The notes under the pieces: model-generated
What the model was told of the DNA's origin: nothing
Database searches by the model: none
The model's input: only the letters and a program-made list of their open reading frames with translations
Assembly: GCA_938092065.1 (NCBI GenBank)
Contig: CALKND010000007.1
Coordinates: 1 to 64,000 of the forward strand
Direction: 5' to 3'
DNA length: 64,000 nt
Source: an uncultured Rhodospirillales bacterium
Lineage (GTDB): Bacteria; Pseudomonadota; Alphaproteobacteria; Rhodospirillales; JABHCV01
Shown here: in pieces, positions 52,392 through 63,611 of the stretch
Layout: each line of letters opens with the position of its first letter
How positions within the stretch are numbered: the first letter of the stretch is position 1
Program-made: the position numbers and the translations under genes

Positions 52392-53852
52392 ATGAATTTT
52401 TCAGAACTTGGACTTGGTGACGGTGTCCTTAAAGCCGTCGAAGACGCTGGTTACAGCACCCCCACACCTATACAAGAGAAGGCTATACCCATTGTGCTGA
52501 TGGGACGAGACATACTGGGCTGCGCGCAAACCGGTACAGGCAAGACTGCAAGCTTCACTCTTCCCATGATCGATATTCTTGCAACAGGCCGAGCGAAAGC
52601 GCGAATGCCGCGTTCGCTGATACTAGAACCAACCCGTGAATTAGCCGCTCAAGTTGCCGATAACTTTGATACCTACGGAAAGTATCACAAACTATCCAAG
52701 GCACTGCTTATTGGTGGTTCATCTATGAACGATCAAATGAAAGTAATTGATCGTGGCCCTGATGTACTTATAGCCACACCAGGACGCTTGCTTGACCTGT
52801 TCGAACGTGGACGCTTACTGATGACTGATATTAAAACCCTAGTCATTGATGAAGCTGATCGCATGCTTGACATGGGGTTCATTCCTGAAGTTGAAAAAAT
52901 TGTCTCTTTAATATCTCCAATGCGTCAGACTTTATTTTTCTCAGCGACGTTGGCACCCGAGATAAAACGACTGGCTGATAAGTTTTTAATGAACCCAAAA
53001 GAAATTACCGTAGCTCCACCAGCAACCAGCGCAGAAACAATTACACAGGGCCTAGTTATGGTGTCCCACGATGACGGCAAGCGCCCAGGTGGTGGCCAAA
53101 AGGAAAAACGAATAGCCCTTCGGGAAATAATTGCTAGAGAAAAAATCAAAGACGCACTTATATTTTGCAACCGCAAGCGTGATATTGCCACTCTGCACAA
53201 ATCAATGACAAAACACGGCTTTTCTGTTGGTCAATTACACGGTGACATGTCACAGCCCGCGCGCATGGAAATGCTTACGCGTTTCAAAAATAGTGAATTT
53301 ACTTTCATGATTTGTAGCGACGTTGCCGCACGTGGGCTAGACATCCCTGCACTTAGCCATGTTTTTAATTTTGATGTACCAAGCCATGCAGAGGACTATG
53401 TCCATCGTATTGGGCGGACTGGGCGGGCGGGCATAGAAGGCCACGCGTATACCATTGCCGTCCCTGAGGACCGACAATATATTGAGGCAATTACAAAACT
53501 AATCGGTAGGAAAATTCCACCCATTAGTGAAACGAGCGTCAAGAGCACAAACGCTGTTAAGAGAGATGGCATATCGCCGGCACCTGATAATGCTAACGCA
53601 AAAAAAAGTGTAGTTGAGGCAAACAAAGATACAAGTTCAGTGCACCCACAACGCAGAGAACAAAATCGAGGCCGTGGCCGAGATCAAAGCCGCAGTGAAG
53701 AGTCAAAGGCTGAAAAAGCTAATGAAAGTCAAAAAAAGAAAATGCTCTCCAAAACAACTACTCCTAAAAAACCAGATCAATTGAATGATTTGGTTAAATT
53801 TGGTGATACTGATCACGTTCCTGCATTTATGCAGCGACCCAAAGGCAAATAG
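52392..53852 (+). CDS. DEAD-box RNA helicase, RhlE-like
   Basis: 486 residues. Motifs in order: Q motif (YSTPTPIQEKAIP), I (AQTGTGKTASF), Ia (PTRELAAQ), Ib (ATPGRLLD), II (DEADRMLD), III (SAT), V (ARGLDIP) and VI (HRIGRTGRAG). The last 110 residues are low-complexity, rich in K, S, R and G (RGRGRDQSRSEES), an RNA-binding tail. It remodels RNA, probably in ribosome assembly or cold response. Confidence 0.95.
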   Translation: MNFSELGLGDGVLKAVEDAGYSTPTPIQEKAIPIVLMGRDILGCAQTGTGKTASFTLPMIDILATGRAKARMPRSLILEPTRELAAQVADNFDTYGKYHKLSKALLIGGSSMNDQMKVIDRGPDVLIATPGRLLDLFERGRLLMTDIKTLVIDEADRMLDMGFIPEVEKIVSLISPMRQTLFFSATLAPEIKRLADKFLMNPKEITVAPPATSAETITQGLVMVSHDDGKRPGGGQKEKRIALREIIAREKIKDALIFCNRKRDIATLHKSMTKHGFSVGQLHGDMSQPARMEMLTRFKNSEFTFMICSDVAARGLDIPALSHVFNFDVPSHAEDYVHRIGRTGRAGIEGHAYTIAVPEDRQYIEAITKLIGRKIPPISETSVKSTNAVKRDGISPAPDNANAKKSVVEANKDTSSVHPQRREQNRGRGRDQSRSEESKAEKANESQKKKMLSKTTTPKKPDQLNDLVKFGDTDHVPAFMQRPKGK

Positions 53853-53870
53853 CTATACCTCTCACTTTGT

Positions 53871-54848
53871 CTAAATAAGCCCTGCCAATGGTGATGATGG
53901 GTCAGCGTATTTTTTTTTCGGCATACGACCAGCAAGATAGGCTTCGCGACCTGCAATTACAGCGTGTTTCATAGCCCGTGCCATGCGGATTGGGTCTCTT
54001 GCCCCAGCAATAGCAGTATTCATTAAAACACCGTCACAGCCAAGCTCCATAGCAAAGGATGCGTCCGTCGCAGTGCCTACTCCAGCATCAACAATTACCG
54101 GCACTTTGGATTGTTCCACAATCATGCGGATATTTACTGGGTTTTGAATTCCAAGTCCCGAGCCAATAGGCGCACCAAGTGGCATTATGGCAACGCAGCC
54201 CAAATCTTCAAGTTCCTTGCATAAAATTGGATCGTCGGAACAATAAACCATAACTTTAAAACCGTCAGCGATTAATGTCTCTGCTGCTTCGAGGGTTTGA
54301 ATCATACGCGGATACAAACTTTTCTCGTCACCTAGAACTTCCAACTTTACCAGCTCCCAGCCCCCAGCCTCGCGGGCTAAACGAAGGGTCCGAAGAGCAT
54401 CTTCTTTAGTAAAACAACCTGCTGTGTTAGGGAGATATATGTACCTCTTGGGGTCGATAGAATCCATTAGCATTGGCGCATTAGGGTCTGTCAGGTTAAC
54501 CCTTCTAACAGCGACCGTTACAATCTCTGCCCCCGAGGCCTCAAGGGCTAGGCGATTTTGCTCGTAGTCTTTATACTTACCCGTGCCAATAATCAAACGT
54601 GAGGTCAGTTCACGTCCATCAATGATAAAAGGATCAACTTCTTTTGGTGCACCACCACCTATAAAATGGACAATCTCAAACTTATCCCCTTCATTCAACA
54701 GTGTTTTAGTGTAGCTTGATTTGGGTACAATTTCGAGATTGCGCTCGACTGCAACTTTATTATGGTCAAGGCCAATTTCGCCAATAAGTTGTTCAACATT
54801 TAGAGTGGCATTGAAGCTCATTGCTTCGCCATTAATCGTAATCTTCAT
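53871..54848 (-). CDS. thiG: Fused ThiS-ThiG: sulfur carrier and thiazole synthase
   Basis: 325 residues. Residues 1-66 are a ThiS-like beta-grasp domain ([10 protein letters not shown] ... [13 protein letters not shown]) whose Gly-Gly is internal. ThiG follows: [31 protein letters not shown], the Schiff-base Lys in [15 protein letters not shown], and [19 protein letters not shown]. It builds the thiazole of thiamine. Because ThiS must expose a C-terminal Gly-Gly to be adenylated and thiocarboxylated, the fusion implies cleavage or altered chemistry. Such fusions are annotated in some alphaproteobacteria. Confidence 0.92.
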   Translation of the reverse strand: MKITINGEAMSFNATLNVEQLIGEIGLDHNKVAVERNLEIVPKSSYTKTLLNEGDKFEIVHFIGGGAPKEVDPFIIDGRELTSRLIIGTGKYKDYEQNRLALEASGAEIVTVAVRRVNLTDPNAPMLMDSIDPKRYIYLPNTAGCFTKEDALRTLRLAREAGGWELVKLEVLGDEKSLYPRMIQTLEAAETLIADGFKVMVYCSDDPILCKELEDLGCVAIMPLGAPIGSGLGIQNPVNIRMIVEQSKVPVIVDAGVGTATDASFAMELGCDGVLMNTAIAGARDPIRMARAMKHAVIAGREAYLAGRMPKKKYADPSSPLAGLI

Positions 54849-54993
54849 GGGTTTCCATTTCTGAATGATAGGTTTTATTCACACTCAATAAACACTGTTA
54901 TCGCTTGCTGAGAATTTTTTTTAAAGTTTTTTAAGCAAAATTTTGTCAGATACTATAAATTTATTTCTTTTTTGACGATTCTAAGAGTTTTAA

Positions 54994-55434
54994 ATGGCAT
55001 CAAAAGTTTTAGTCTTAAATGGACCTAACCTGAACCTTCTAGGAACACGTGAACCTGATGTTTATGGTAACGAGACGTTGGCTGATATTGAGGTAAAGTC
55101 TCTTGAACGTGGAGATTTTCTTGGTTTACAAGTTGAGTTTCGCCAGTCCAATACAGAAGGACAACTTGTTGACTGGGTGCAACAAGCTCAAGAAAACTTC
55201 GATTTTTTAATCGTTAATGCTGGTGCATACACCCACACCTCAGTAGCCTTACTTGATGCAATTAAATCCTGCAATATTCCAGTGATTGAGGTTCATTTAT
55301 CAAATATTCACCAGCGGGAAGAATTTCGCCAACATTCCTATATTTCCAAAGTTGCATTAGGAACTATTTGTGGCTTTGGTGGCTACGGATATGAATTGGC
55401 CCTTGAAGCAGCAGCAAAGATACTCAATAAGTAA
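54994..55434 (+). CDS. aroQ: Type II 3-dehydroquinate dehydratase
   Basis: 146 residues. KVLVLNGPNLNLLGTREPDVYG (catalytic Tyr and the G-P-N-L-N loop), FRQSNTEGQLVDWVQQA, LIVNAGAYTHTSVALLDAI, VIEVHLSNIHQREEFRQHSYIS (catalytic His). Removes water from 3-dehydroquinate in the shikimate pathway. The gene directly precedes accB, a common alphaproteobacterial arrangement. Confidence 0.95.
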   Translation: MASKVLVLNGPNLNLLGTREPDVYGNETLADIEVKSLERGDFLGLQVEFRQSNTEGQLVDWVQQAQENFDFLIVNAGAYTHTSVALLDAIKSCNIPVIEVHLSNIHQREEFRQHSYISKVALGTICGFGGYGYELALEAAAKILNK

Positions 55435-55467
55435 GGTTGAAACAAATAATGGTTAGTAGTTTTACTC

Positions 55468-55929
55468 ATGGTAGATAAAAAGCTCAAAAAATCTAAGATC
55501 GATGCAAATATTGTTCGCCAACTTGCGGATTTACTTGACGAGACTGGTTTGAATGAAATTGAATATGGTACTGACGAATGGCACCTCCGAGTAGCCAAAA
55601 ACGGAATGAGCCCGATAACGGTCCCAATTGTTCCCCCTTCAGTTGTGGCTGAACCAAATAGCGTTGTCGATGACAGTGATAGCCATGCCAACCACCCAGG
55701 TGTTATTGTCTCACCCATGGTTGGCACAGCCTATATCTCTCCAGACCCAGAAAGCCCACCGTTCGTCAAGGTTGGCGACGCTGTATTAGAGGGCGACACC
55801 CTGGTTCTAATCGAGGCAATGAAAGTCTATAATCCCATAAAAGCTGCTCGGAGCGGTACAGTCACTAGGGTTTTTATCAAGAACGGAACGCCCATTGAAT
55901 TTGGCGAACCACTAATGATCATTGAATAG
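55468..55929 (+). CDS. accB: Biotin carboxyl carrier protein of acetyl-CoA carboxylase
   Basis: 153 residues. N-terminal helix and charged segment (IDANIVRQLADLLDETGLNEIEYG), a Pro/Val-rich linker and the biotinyl domain with the Lys in LIEAMKVYNPIKAARSG. The usual motif is E-A-M-K-L/M-M-N; here V-Y replaces the last two. Carries biotin to AccC and on to the carboxyltransferase. Confidence 0.95.
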   Translation: MVDKKLKKSKIDANIVRQLADLLDETGLNEIEYGTDEWHLRVAKNGMSPITVPIVPPSVVAEPNSVVDDSDSHANHPGVIVSPMVGTAYISPDPESPPFVKVGDAVLEGDTLVLIEAMKVYNPIKAARSGTVTRVFIKNGTPIEFGEPLMIIE

Positions 55930-55944
55930 GAATCCCGGGCAAAA

Positions 55945-57288
55945 ATGTTCGAAAAAGTTCTCATTGCTAACCGTGGAGAGATTGCCCTGCGTATCCAGCG
56001 CGCCTGTCGCGAGATGGGCATACGTACTCTAGCTGTCCACTCCACAGCAGATGAGTCGGCCATGCATGTACGCCTAGCCGATGAGAGCATCTGTATTGGT
56101 CCACCCGCAGCCCAAGACAGCTACCTTAACATTTCAGCCATTTTAACAGCGGCAGCCATTTCTAACGCTGATGCCATCCACCCCGGTTATGGCTTCCTAT
56201 CTGAGAACGCCAACTTTGCCACCATGGTTGAAGAACACGGGTTTACCTTCATTGGACCCAAACCAGAACATATCACCCTTATGGGTGATAAAATTGCCGC
56301 AAAAAAAGCTGTCATGAAGGCTGGCATCCCGGTTGTCCCTGGTTCCGATGGAGCAGTTAATGATATTGATGAAGCTCTCCTAATAGCAGCAGATATTGGC
56401 TATCCCGTATTAATCAAGGCTACTGCAGGCGGTGGTGGCCGTGGCATGAAGCTTGCCAACACTGCTGAGGAACTACCCAACGCGATCAAAATGGCGCAAA
56501 TCGAGTCTGAAGCAGCTTTTGGCAACGGCGAGGTGTATCTAGAAAAGTTCCTAAGCAAGCCGCGACATATTGAAATTCAGGTAATGGCAGACAACTTCAA
56601 CAATGTAGTTCATCTTGGCGAACGTGACTGCTCCTTGCAACGCCGCCATCAAAAAGTCTTGGAGGAAGCCCCCTCACCTGCGCTGAACGATGACACACGA
56701 AGGAAAATTGGTGAGATTGCAGCTGAAGCAGTTAAACAAATTGGCTATCGCAGTGCTGGTACCATAGAGTTTTTGTATGAAAATGGTGAGTTCTATTTCA
56801 TCGAGATGAATACACGTCTTCAGGTGGAACATCCCATAACTGAAATGATTACAGGCCTTGATATTGTCCGTGATATGATTCGCATCGCCGCCGGTGCGCC
56901 ACTGGGTTACACCCAAGAAGATATTCGCTTTACCGGCCATGCTATTGAATGTCGCATTAACGCAGAACACCCCGAAACCTTCATCCCCTCACCAGGAACT
57001 ATAGGCCTTTACCATGCTCCAGGTGGGCTTGGCGTTCGCGTAGATTCAGGACTTTATTCAGGGTACACTGTACCGCCCCACTATGATTCAATGGTTGCTA
57101 AATTAATTGTCCACGGCACAAATCGCAATGAATGTTTAATGCGCCTCAGAAGAGCCCTTTCTGAATATGTAATTGATGGTATAGACACCTCAATCCCCTT
57201 ACATAAAAACCTAATGTCCGAAGTTGATTTTATCAATGGTGACTACAATATCCATTGGCTTGAAAACTTTGTCAAAATTAACGATTAG
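55945..57288 (+). CDS. accC: Biotin carboxylase subunit of acetyl-CoA carboxylase
   Basis: 447 residues, normal length. [52 protein letters not shown] (ATP loop), [43 protein letters not shown]-dependent carboxylation of the biotin of AccB, first step of fatty-acid synthesis. It follows accB by 15 bp. Confidence 0.97.
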   Translation: MFEKVLIANRGEIALRIQRACREMGIRTLAVHSTADESAMHVRLADESICIGPPAAQDSYLNISAILTAAAISNADAIHPGYGFLSENANFATMVEEHGFTFIGPKPEHITLMGDKIAAKKAVMKAGIPVVPGSDGAVNDIDEALLIAADIGYPVLIKATAGGGGRGMKLANTAEELPNAIKMAQIESEAAFGNGEVYLEKFLSKPRHIEIQVMADNFNNVVHLGERDCSLQRRHQKVLEEAPSPALNDDTRRKIGEIAAEAVKQIGYRSAGTIEFLYENGEFYFIEMNTRLQVEHPITEMITGLDIVRDMIRIAAGAPLGYTQEDIRFTGHAIECRINAEHPETFIPSPGTIGLYHAPGGLGVRVDSGLYSGYTVPPHYDSMVAKLIVHGTNRNECLMRLRRALSEYVIDGIDTSIPLHKNLMSEVDFINGDYNIHWLENFVKIND

Positions 57289-57302
57289 ACAGGCCTAGAA
57301 AA

Positions 57303-57971
57303 ATGATAGGCGTCAGCCCAAAACATCATGCACTGACACCTGAAATACTAGTACGCGCCTATTCAATGGGAATTTTTCCTATGTCTGAGTCTCGCAACGA
57401 TCCATCTACCTTCTGGGTTGATCCGAAAATGCGTGGTATTTTGCCCTTAGAAGATTTCCACATCTCGCATTCCTTAAAAAAAACAGTGCGCAAAGGTAAA
57501 TTCAATGTCAGCTTTGATACAGACTTCCATACAGTTATTGTTGCATGCGCTGAAACACCACGGTCCGATAAGGGAACTTGGATCAATGATCAAATCATAA
57601 ACGCCTTCACCGAACTGCATCAACTGGGATTAGCTCATAGTGTAGAGTGCAGACTGGATGGAAATTTGGTGGGTGGATTGTACGGCGTCTCCTTAAACGG
57701 ACTGTTTTGCGGAGAGAGCATGTTTTCACATGCCAGAGACGCCTCAAAGGTCGCACTTGTTCATTTGGTTGCACGAATGAAGCAATGTCAGTTATGCTTG
57801 CTCGACACCCAGTTCATCACCGATCACCTAAAAGTGTTTGGGGCTATAGAAATTCCAGCTCAGGACTACCTGAAATACTTGCAAAAAGCCCTTAAAAGCA
57901 ACGCTAGATTTAAAAGTAAATTACCTGACAAGGAGTGTAGGGCGGCACTGGAAAATTTGTTACTTGCTTAA
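57303..57971 (+). CDS. aat: Leucyl/phenylalanyl-tRNA-protein transferase
   Basis: 222 residues. LTPEILVRAYSMGIFPMSESR, WVDPKMRGILPLEDFHISHSLKKTVRKGKF, GTWINDQIINAFTELHQLGLAHSVECRLDGNLVGGLYGVSLNGLFCGESMFS and QFITDHLKVFGAIEIP. Adds Leu or Phe to N-terminal Lys or Arg, marking proteins for ClpAP (N-end rule). It follows accC by 14 bp, the conserved order in this bacterial group. Confidence 0.96.
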   Translation: MIGVSPKHHALTPEILVRAYSMGIFPMSESRNDPSTFWVDPKMRGILPLEDFHISHSLKKTVRKGKFNVSFDTDFHTVIVACAETPRSDKGTWINDQIINAFTELHQLGLAHSVECRLDGNLVGGLYGVSLNGLFCGESMFSHARDASKVALVHLVARMKQCQLCLLDTQFITDHLKVFGAIEIPAQDYLKYLQKALKSNARFKSKLPDKECRAALENLLLA

Positions 57972-58098
57972 TTCTCAGAGTAACAGCATATGCAGACAAA
58001 CTTTTTTAAGGCCCAACTGGAAAAAGCGATAGTCTTTATTCCTTTTAAAAATATTAAGTTTAAGTATTTCTGGTTACTAGCCTTTAAATTTCATCATA

Positions 58099-58467
58099 TT
58101 ATTGGGGGTTTTTGCAATTGAGAACCCAAACATCATAGACTGGGTGTTCGAGTGCTGAAAGCGCTGGGGAGGACGCGAACATCCAGCCCCTAAAAATATT
58201 ACTTGCGGGTTCTCCTGAGCGAACCTCCCAGACGTCAATAAAAGCTGCACTTTCTGGTGTTTCTTCCGGAGGCCGCTTGTCACAAGCACGAACAATAATT
58301 TCTAACGAACCAATCTTCTTCGTATCACCAAGTCGCGCCTCAATGGTTAAAACTCGTGCTGTAACTTTGTTTAAACCTTGTAAAATCGCTGTATCATGTG
58401 GCTCAGCAAAGGCTTGAAAAGATAAAAGATTCATCACAACAATAAATATTAAAAAAAGTTTTCTCAT
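58099..58467 (-). CDS. DUF2155-family periplasmic protein
   Basis: 122 residues with a signal peptide (MRKLFLIFIVVMNLLSFQAFA). The mature part includes AILQGLNKVTARVLTIEARLGDTKKIGSLEIIVRACDKRPPEETPESAAFIDVWEV and GWMFASSPALSALEHPVYDVWVLNC, the DUF2155 core with two Cys. Function unknown. ATGA overlap with the gene upstream. Confidence 0.9.
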   Translation of the reverse strand: MRKLFLIFIVVMNLLSFQAFAEPHDTAILQGLNKVTARVLTIEARLGDTKKIGSLEIIVRACDKRPPEETPESAAFIDVWEVRSGEPASNIFRGWMFASSPALSALEHPVYDVWVLNCKNPQ

Positions 58468-58802
58468 TGCAAAGAGGCGTGAAAACGCCCATTTTGAAAT
58501 AATCTATTAACACAGATGTTTATCAAATCTTTATCTTTGACCCAACTTAGGGCAATCTTAAAAAAAAATATTTTGAATTCGCACTTAAAAACCCATTTTT
58601 TGGAATCAATAACATGGGTATTGAGGCCAATACTACACATAAAATCAACCTGTTCAGATCTGGCATCTGTCGCAAGGACACTAGCACCACTGGCAGCCAA
58701 CTTATTGTACAACTTGCCGTGGCAACGCCACATATCAATTTTTTGATTTGCCGCTTTCAGCTCCAATAAAATCATAATGCCAACCCAAAAAATCCTCAAC
58801 AT
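58464..58802 (-). CDS. Hypothetical protein coupled to DUF2155 gene
   Basis: 112 residues, basic and hydrophobic at the start (MLRIFWVGIMILLELKAANQ), possibly a signal. The rest is a mix of strands with several Cys and Lys. Not recognised. It overlaps the DUF2155 start by four bases (ATGA), which favours translation. It could also be a decayed gene: no domain can be seen and the C-terminus is unusual. Confidence 0.4.
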   Translation of the reverse strand: MLRIFWVGIMILLELKAANQKIDMWRCHGKLYNKLAASGASVLATDARSEQVDFMCSIGLNTHVIDSKKWVFKCEFKIFFFKIALSWVKDKDLINICVNRLFQNGRFHASLQ

Positions 58803-58864
58803 ATTTAGCGTAGAATCTATAGCGTTAAAGATTAAATGATAGTGATTTTTTTCTCAAACACGAC

Positions 58865-59224
58865 TTAGTTATCTGGTGACCAAGATTGATAATCACCAGT
58901 GGCAGGTGCCCTACGTCCTCCCAAGTATTCGTGGCCTTGTGGCAGATAGGCCTCAGTTGTACCGCTGAGGTTGGGCTGGTGTTCTTGTTGCCAGGATTGC
59001 GAATTTGCCGCCTTTTCACTCAGAGGAGCTTCAGTTGTGTAATGTAGCCAAGAATGCCACTCTGCTGGTACAGACGATGCCTCAGTCTTTCCTTTATATA
59101 TAACCCAGCGTCGTTTAAGGCCAGACAAAGTGGATCTTTTGGAGACGTAATAGCGATTTAAAAAAATGTCAGTCCCCACAAGTTCTGCATTAAACCAAGT
59201 ATTTAACATTGTACCAAGTATCAT
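58865..59224 (-). CDS. NDUFA12-like accessory subunit of complex I
   Basis: 119 residues. Contains FNAELVGTDIFLNRYYVSKRSTLSGLKRRWVIYKGKTEASSVPAEWHSWLHYTTEAP, the recognised core of the 17.2-kDa NADH:ubiquinone oxidoreductase family, and a polar tail ending GHEYLGGRRAPATGDYQSWSPDN. An accessory subunit found in alphaproteobacterial and mitochondrial complex I. Its presence beside the DUF2155 and aat genes is typical of alphaproteobacteria. Confidence 0.92.
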   Translation of the reverse strand: MILGTMLNTWFNAELVGTDIFLNRYYVSKRSTLSGLKRRWVIYKGKTEASSVPAEWHSWLHYTTEAPLSEKAANSQSWQQEHQPNLSGTTEAYLPQGHEYLGGRRAPATGDYQSWSPDN

Positions 59225-59859
59225 AGAACCCTCATAATTATGTTCAGCTTTAAATTAAGTGTGACACTTTTGCATACAAATTTATGGCACAACTAACGCA
59301 CATGCTCAAGGCTGCGTTCAGTATGTAATTTCCAAAGATTCTCTAATGTAGGTTCAATTTCAAAATTACCTTTCTCTTTCGAGACAATTAATTCAAAAAA
59401 TCAATTAAGAAAGATAACTGGTTACTTTTTATAAGGTTTTCCTTACCCCGCTGTCAAAATTTATGCACAACCCACACAAAAACCTAAAACAATCTAAAAA
59501 ATTTTATTTTTTTCAAGTTAAACAGCACAAGAACGTCATAACGTGATGTTTGAAAACAAATATTATCAACTTTCGAAATAAAGCATTGCCTTTTAAGTTA
59601 AATTTTTCTTGTTGCGCGAATGGCATTGATAAACTACATTTTGTGGTCACGGTTTGAAATAACACGTTATGTTGTGGCAACACACCCCCAATTGGGGTTC
59701 TCAATTAAAAAACACAACATACTGTATTTGGCGTCTAGTTGTCGAAGCCACAAGCTGAAAAACCCAAGAAAATTTACTTGGGCAAAAACAAGTTGCAACC
59801 CTTAAGGTTTCCAAGAGGGTGGCCGAGAAAAATTTTTTGATCAAGTTATTGAGGTCTTC
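59225..59859. other. 635-bp gap upstream of nrdJ
   Basis: It holds the nrdJ promoter and two candidate NrdR boxes (listed separately). I looked for a cobalamin riboswitch and did not find a B12-box. There is no convincing gene; a 61-codon frame at 59620-59805 has no support. Confidence 0.5.
59662..59727. promoter_or_regulatory. Two candidate NrdR boxes upstream of nrdJ
   Basis: ACACGTTATGTTGTGG (59662-59677) and ACACAACATACTGTAT (59712-59727) fit the NrdR consensus acaCwAtAtmtwGtgt at 12 and 13 of 16 positions. They are 50 bp apart, about five helical turns; three turns is usual. NrdR binds such pairs to repress ribonucleotide reductase genes when ATP/dATP is high. Both are weak, and an nrdR gene is not in the window. 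Confidence 0.4.
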
Positions 59860-62800
59860 ATGCGCGTTTCACGACTATTTACCGAAGCTAACGAATCACC
59901 CTACAACTCAGTTGAGTTCCGGCACACTGCAAGTGAAATCCGCAACCCGGATGGTTCTGTTGTTTTCCAGCTAGACAACATTGAAGTGCCAGCAGAATGG
60001 TCACAAGTTGCATGTGATGTATTGGCCCAGAAGTATTTTCGTAAAGCCGGTATTCCAACCAAACTCAAGGCAGTAAGAGAAAAAGGAGTACCCTCCTGGC
60101 TATGGCGCAACGTTCCAGATGACCAAGCCTTAAACGGTTTACCTGATGGCGAACGCAGCGGTGGTGAAAACTCCGCTAAGCAAGTATTTGATCGGCTTGC
60201 TGGCACGTGGACATACTGGGGTTGGAAAGGGGGTTTCTTCGGCAAGGAATCTGATGCTAGAGCGTACTTTGATGAAATGCGTCATATGCTGGCAAGCCAA
60301 GTAGGTGCACCTAACTCTCCACAGTGGTTCAATACGGGACTGCACTGGGCTTACGGCATCGATAGCCCTGCACAAGGTCATTCTTATGTAGATTTTCGCT
60401 CTGGCAAGTTAGTCAAATCAAAATCTGCTTATGAGCACCCACAGCCCCACGCATGCTTTATTCAGGGCATCAGTGATGACCTAGTCAATGAAGGTGGCAT
60501 TATGGACTTGTGGGTGCGTGAAGCACGCCTGTTCAAGTATGGGTCGGGTACAGGCACCAATTTTTCGCGCCTGCGTGCTGAAAACGAGAATCTTTCCGGT
60601 GGCGGCAAGTCATCTGGACTAATGAGTTTTCTTAAAATTGGAGATCGGGCTGCCGGCGCCATCAAGTCTGGTGGCACAACTCGCCGTGCTGCAAAAATGG
60701 TTGTTGTTGACGTTGATCACCCTGACGTTGAACAATTTATTAACTGGAAAGTCCGAGAAGAACAAAAGGTAGCTGCACTAGTTTCAGGGTCTAAAATGAC
60801 TGAAGCTCACATGAACTTTATTATGCAAGCTTGTGTAAAGGGTTGCGACGGTGATGATCACAGAGAAAATACAGACTCTAATTACGATCCAATTAAAAAC
60901 ACAGATCTAAAAACTGCTATTTTAGCTGCCCGCAATGCGATGATCCCAGAGAACTACATTCAGCGAGTCATACAATTCGCTAAACAGGGCTACACAGAAA
61001 TTTCCTTTCCAGTATACGATACGGATTGGGATTCAGAAGCCTACCTAACAGTATCAGGACAAAACTCTAACAACACGGTGCGCGTCACGGACGAATTCCT
61101 AAATAAGGTACTTGAGGACGGAGATTGGGAACTAATCCAGCGCACAGATGGTAGCGTATCCAAACGCATCAAGGCACGCGAGCTTTGGGAACAAATAAGC
61201 CAAGCCGCTTGGGCTTGCGCCGACCCGGGTTTGCAATTTGATACAACTATCAATGACTGGCATACCTGTCCTGAAAGTGGCCGAATCAATGCATCCAATC
61301 CATGTTCCGAGTATATGTTTCTTGATGATACGGCCTGTAACTTAGCCTCGTTAAATCTTATGACTTTCATGGTCGAGAGCAAGGGTGGAGAAGCAGTCTT
61401 TGACGTTGAAGCATTTGAATACGCTGTACGGCTTTGGACAATGACATTGGAGGTCTCAGTGTTAATGGCCCAATTCCCATCTGAGCGAATTGCTCAGTTG
61501 TCCTATGAGTACCGGACACTTGGTTTAGGCTTTGCCAATATTGGTGGCTACTTGATGGCCGCTGGTATACCCTACGATTCAGAAGCCGGACGCAATATCT
61601 GTGCGTCAATTTCAGCCCTTATGACAGGCGTTGCTTATGCTACATCTGCTGAAATGGCCTCCGAAATGGGTGCTTTTCCGGGTTACCAAGTCAATAAGAC
61701 CTCTATGCTTCGAGTTATCCGCAATCATCGCCGTGCTGCTTATGGTGAAGCTGTCGGATATGAAGGGCTGAATGTGAATCCAGTACCATTGGTAGTTGAG
61801 GGAGCACCCGATTCTGTACTTGCCGTCGCTGCCCGCACTGCCTGGGATAAAGCCCTTAAGCTTGGAGAAAGACATGGCTACCGCAACGCCCAAGTCAGCG
61901 TTATCGCCCCAACTGGTACCATCGGGCTTGTCATGGATTGTGACACCACTGGAATCGAGCCAGACTTTGCCTTAGTCAAGTTTAAAAAGCTGGCTGGTGG
62001 TGGATACTTCAAAATAATAAACCGAATGGTTCCAACAGCCCTATCACAGCTTGGCTACTCGGAACGCCAGATTAGAGACATTAAATTATATGCTGAAGGT
62101 CACGGTACTTTAAAAGATGCACCGAGCATAAATCATGTGACTTTGCGTGAGAAAGGCTTCACAGAAGAAGCCTTGAAAGCGGTAGAAAAAGAGTTAGTGG
62201 AAGCTTTTGATATTAAGTTTGCTTTCAACAAGTGGACGTTGGGTGAGAGCTTCTGCACAAATACCCTGGGGTTAAATCCCAAAAATCTGGACAATGTGTC
62301 CTTTGACATGCTTACAGCTTTGGGCTTTCCCAGGGACCAGATTGAGGCAGCTAACATATTTGTTTGTGGCTCCATGACCATTGAAGGGGCGCCACATCTA
62401 AAAGATGAACATTTGCCTGTCTTTGATTGCGCCAACCCTTGTGGCCATACAGGCAAACGATACCTGTCTGTTGAAAGCCACATACGTATGATGGCAGCCT
62501 CACAACCGTTTATTTCCGGGGCTATTTCAAAGACTATTAATATGGCAGCCAACTCAACTATTGAAAATTGCGCAGAGGCCTACATGCTTTCTTGGCGTTT
62601 GGGTCTAAAGGCTAACGCCTTATATCGGGACGGCTCAAAACTCTCGCAACCACTTCAGGCACAACTGCTTGATAGTGACGCCGATACGATTGATCAAATT
62701 ACTGGTGCGCCTAATACGTTACGAGCCGAGATAATAGCTGAGCGTATTGTTGAGCGTTTTGTCACACAACGGCGCAAATTACCACATAGGCGAAAAGGCT

Positions 62801-63573
62801 ACACGCAAAAAGCTGTCGTCGGCGGACACAAGGTCTACTTAAGAACTGGTGAATACGAAGATGGGCCTTTAGGCGAAATTTTCATCGACATGCACAAAGA
62901 AGGTGCAGCCTTCCGTTCATTGATGAACAATTTTGCTATTGCCATTTCCATTGGTCTTCAATACGGGGTTCCACTAGAGGAGTACGTTGAAGCCTTCACC
63001 TTCACGCGTTTTGATCCATCTGGCATTGTAGAAGGTAATGACACGATCAAGATGGCTACGTCCATTCTTGACTATATTTTCCGCGAATTGGCTGTTTCCT
63101 ACCTTGATCGCAATGATCTAGCACATGTGGTGCCAGATGACCTCGCGCCCGACAGCCTGGGTAGCGGAGATAATGAAGGAAATTTCAAACAAAGTGTTCA
63201 GGAAGAAGCTCAGGAAGCAGTTGAGCGCATTGCCTCAAAAGGCTACGTGCGCTCAAAGTTTTTAGTCATTAAAGGAGCCAAGGACTACGCCGAAGAAAAG
63301 ATTTCTGCGTCTGATAGCGCATTAAAGGTCGCCGCTTCAGCAGGTGGAGGTGGGGGTGGAAACCAAATGTTAGCGAGCACTGAAGCAAATAAAACAATAA
63401 CAGTTGAAACATCAGTCATGGCAACGGCTGATGAACATCTTGATCAAGTTCGAGTTGCCCGCCTGAAAGGTTATGAGGGTGACCCTTGTGGCGAATGTGG
63501 TAATTTCACATTAGTTCGAAACGGCACCTGTCTGAAGTGTTTGACATGTGGTGGTACCAGTGGCTGCTCATAA
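59860..63573 (+). CDS. nrdJ: Adenosylcobalamin-dependent ribonucleotide reductase (class II)
   Basis: 1237 residues. Reduces ribonucleotides to deoxyribonucleotides without oxygen using coenzyme B12. Landmarks: an N-terminal ATP-cone-like segment ([11 protein letters not shown]-type region), [70 protein letters not shown], and [25 protein letters not shown]. The C-terminal [22 protein letters not shown] is a zinc-binding tail. A poly-Gly linker (AGGGGGG) lies near residue 1160. The gene has its own promoter region and a strong terminator. Confidence 0.97.
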   Translation: MRVSRLFTEANESPYNSVEFRHTASEIRNPDGSVVFQLDNIEVPAEWSQVACDVLAQKYFRKAGIPTKLKAVREKGVPSWLWRNVPDDQALNGLPDGERSGGENSAKQVFDRLAGTWTYWGWKGGFFGKESDARAYFDEMRHMLASQVGAPNSPQWFNTGLHWAYGIDSPAQGHSYVDFRSGKLVKSKSAYEHPQPHACFIQGISDDLVNEGGIMDLWVREARLFKYGSGTGTNFSRLRAENENLSGGGKSSGLMSFLKIGDRAAGAIKSGGTTRRAAKMVVVDVDHPDVEQFINWKVREEQKVAALVSGSKMTEAHMNFIMQACVKGCDGDDHRENTDSNYDPIKNTDLKTAILAARNAMIPENYIQRVIQFAKQGYTEISFPVYDTDWDSEAYLTVSGQNSNNTVRVTDEFLNKVLEDGDWELIQRTDGSVSKRIKARELWEQISQAAWACADPGLQFDTTINDWHTCPESGRINASNPCSEYMFLDDTACNLASLNLMTFMVESKGGEAVFDVEAFEYAVRLWTMTLEVSVLMAQFPSERIAQLSYEYRTLGLGFANIGGYLMAAGIPYDSEAGRNICASISALMTGVAYATSAEMASEMGAFPGYQVNKTSMLRVIRNHRRAAYGEAVGYEGLNVNPVPLVVEGAPDSVLAVAARTAWDKALKLGERHGYRNAQVSVIAPTGTIGLVMDCDTTGIEPDFALVKFKKLAGGGYFKIINRMVPTALSQLGYSERQIRDIKLYAEGHGTLKDAPSINHVTLREKGFTEEALKAVEKELVEAFDIKFAFNKWTLGESFCTNTLGLNPKNLDNVSFDMLTALGFPRDQIEAANIFVCGSMTIEGAPHLKDEHLPVFDCANPCGHTGKRYLSVESHIRMMAASQPFISGAISKTINMAANSTIENCAEAYMLSWRLGLKANALYRDGSKLSQPLQAQLLDSDADTIDQITGAPNTLRAEIIAERIVERFVTQRRKLPHRRKGYTQKAVVGGHKVYLRTGEYEDGPLGEIFIDMHKEGAAFRSLMNNFAIAISIGLQYGVPLEEYVEAFTFTRFDPSGIVEGNDTIKMATSILDYIFRELAVSYLDRNDLAHVVPDDLAPDSLGSGDNEGNFKQSVQEEAQEAVERIASKGYVRSKFLVIKGAKDYAEEKISASDSALKVAASAGGGGGGNQMLASTEANKTITVETSVMATADEHLDQVRVARLKGYEGDPCGECGNFTLVRNGTCLKCLTCGGTSGCS

Positions 63574-63611
63574 AAAATAGCTAGACAGGAGAAATCCTCC
63601 CTGGGAAACTT

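Noticed and set aside
59620-59805. 61-codon ORF upstream of nrdJ
   Set aside because: Low-complexity composition, no binding site, and it would cover the likely control region.
59225-59859. Cobalamin riboswitch upstream of nrdJ
   Set aside because: I searched by eye for the B12-box and the conserved core and saw neither. A class II enzyme would not necessarily have one, as it consumes B12 cofactor and is not a B12-synthesis gene.
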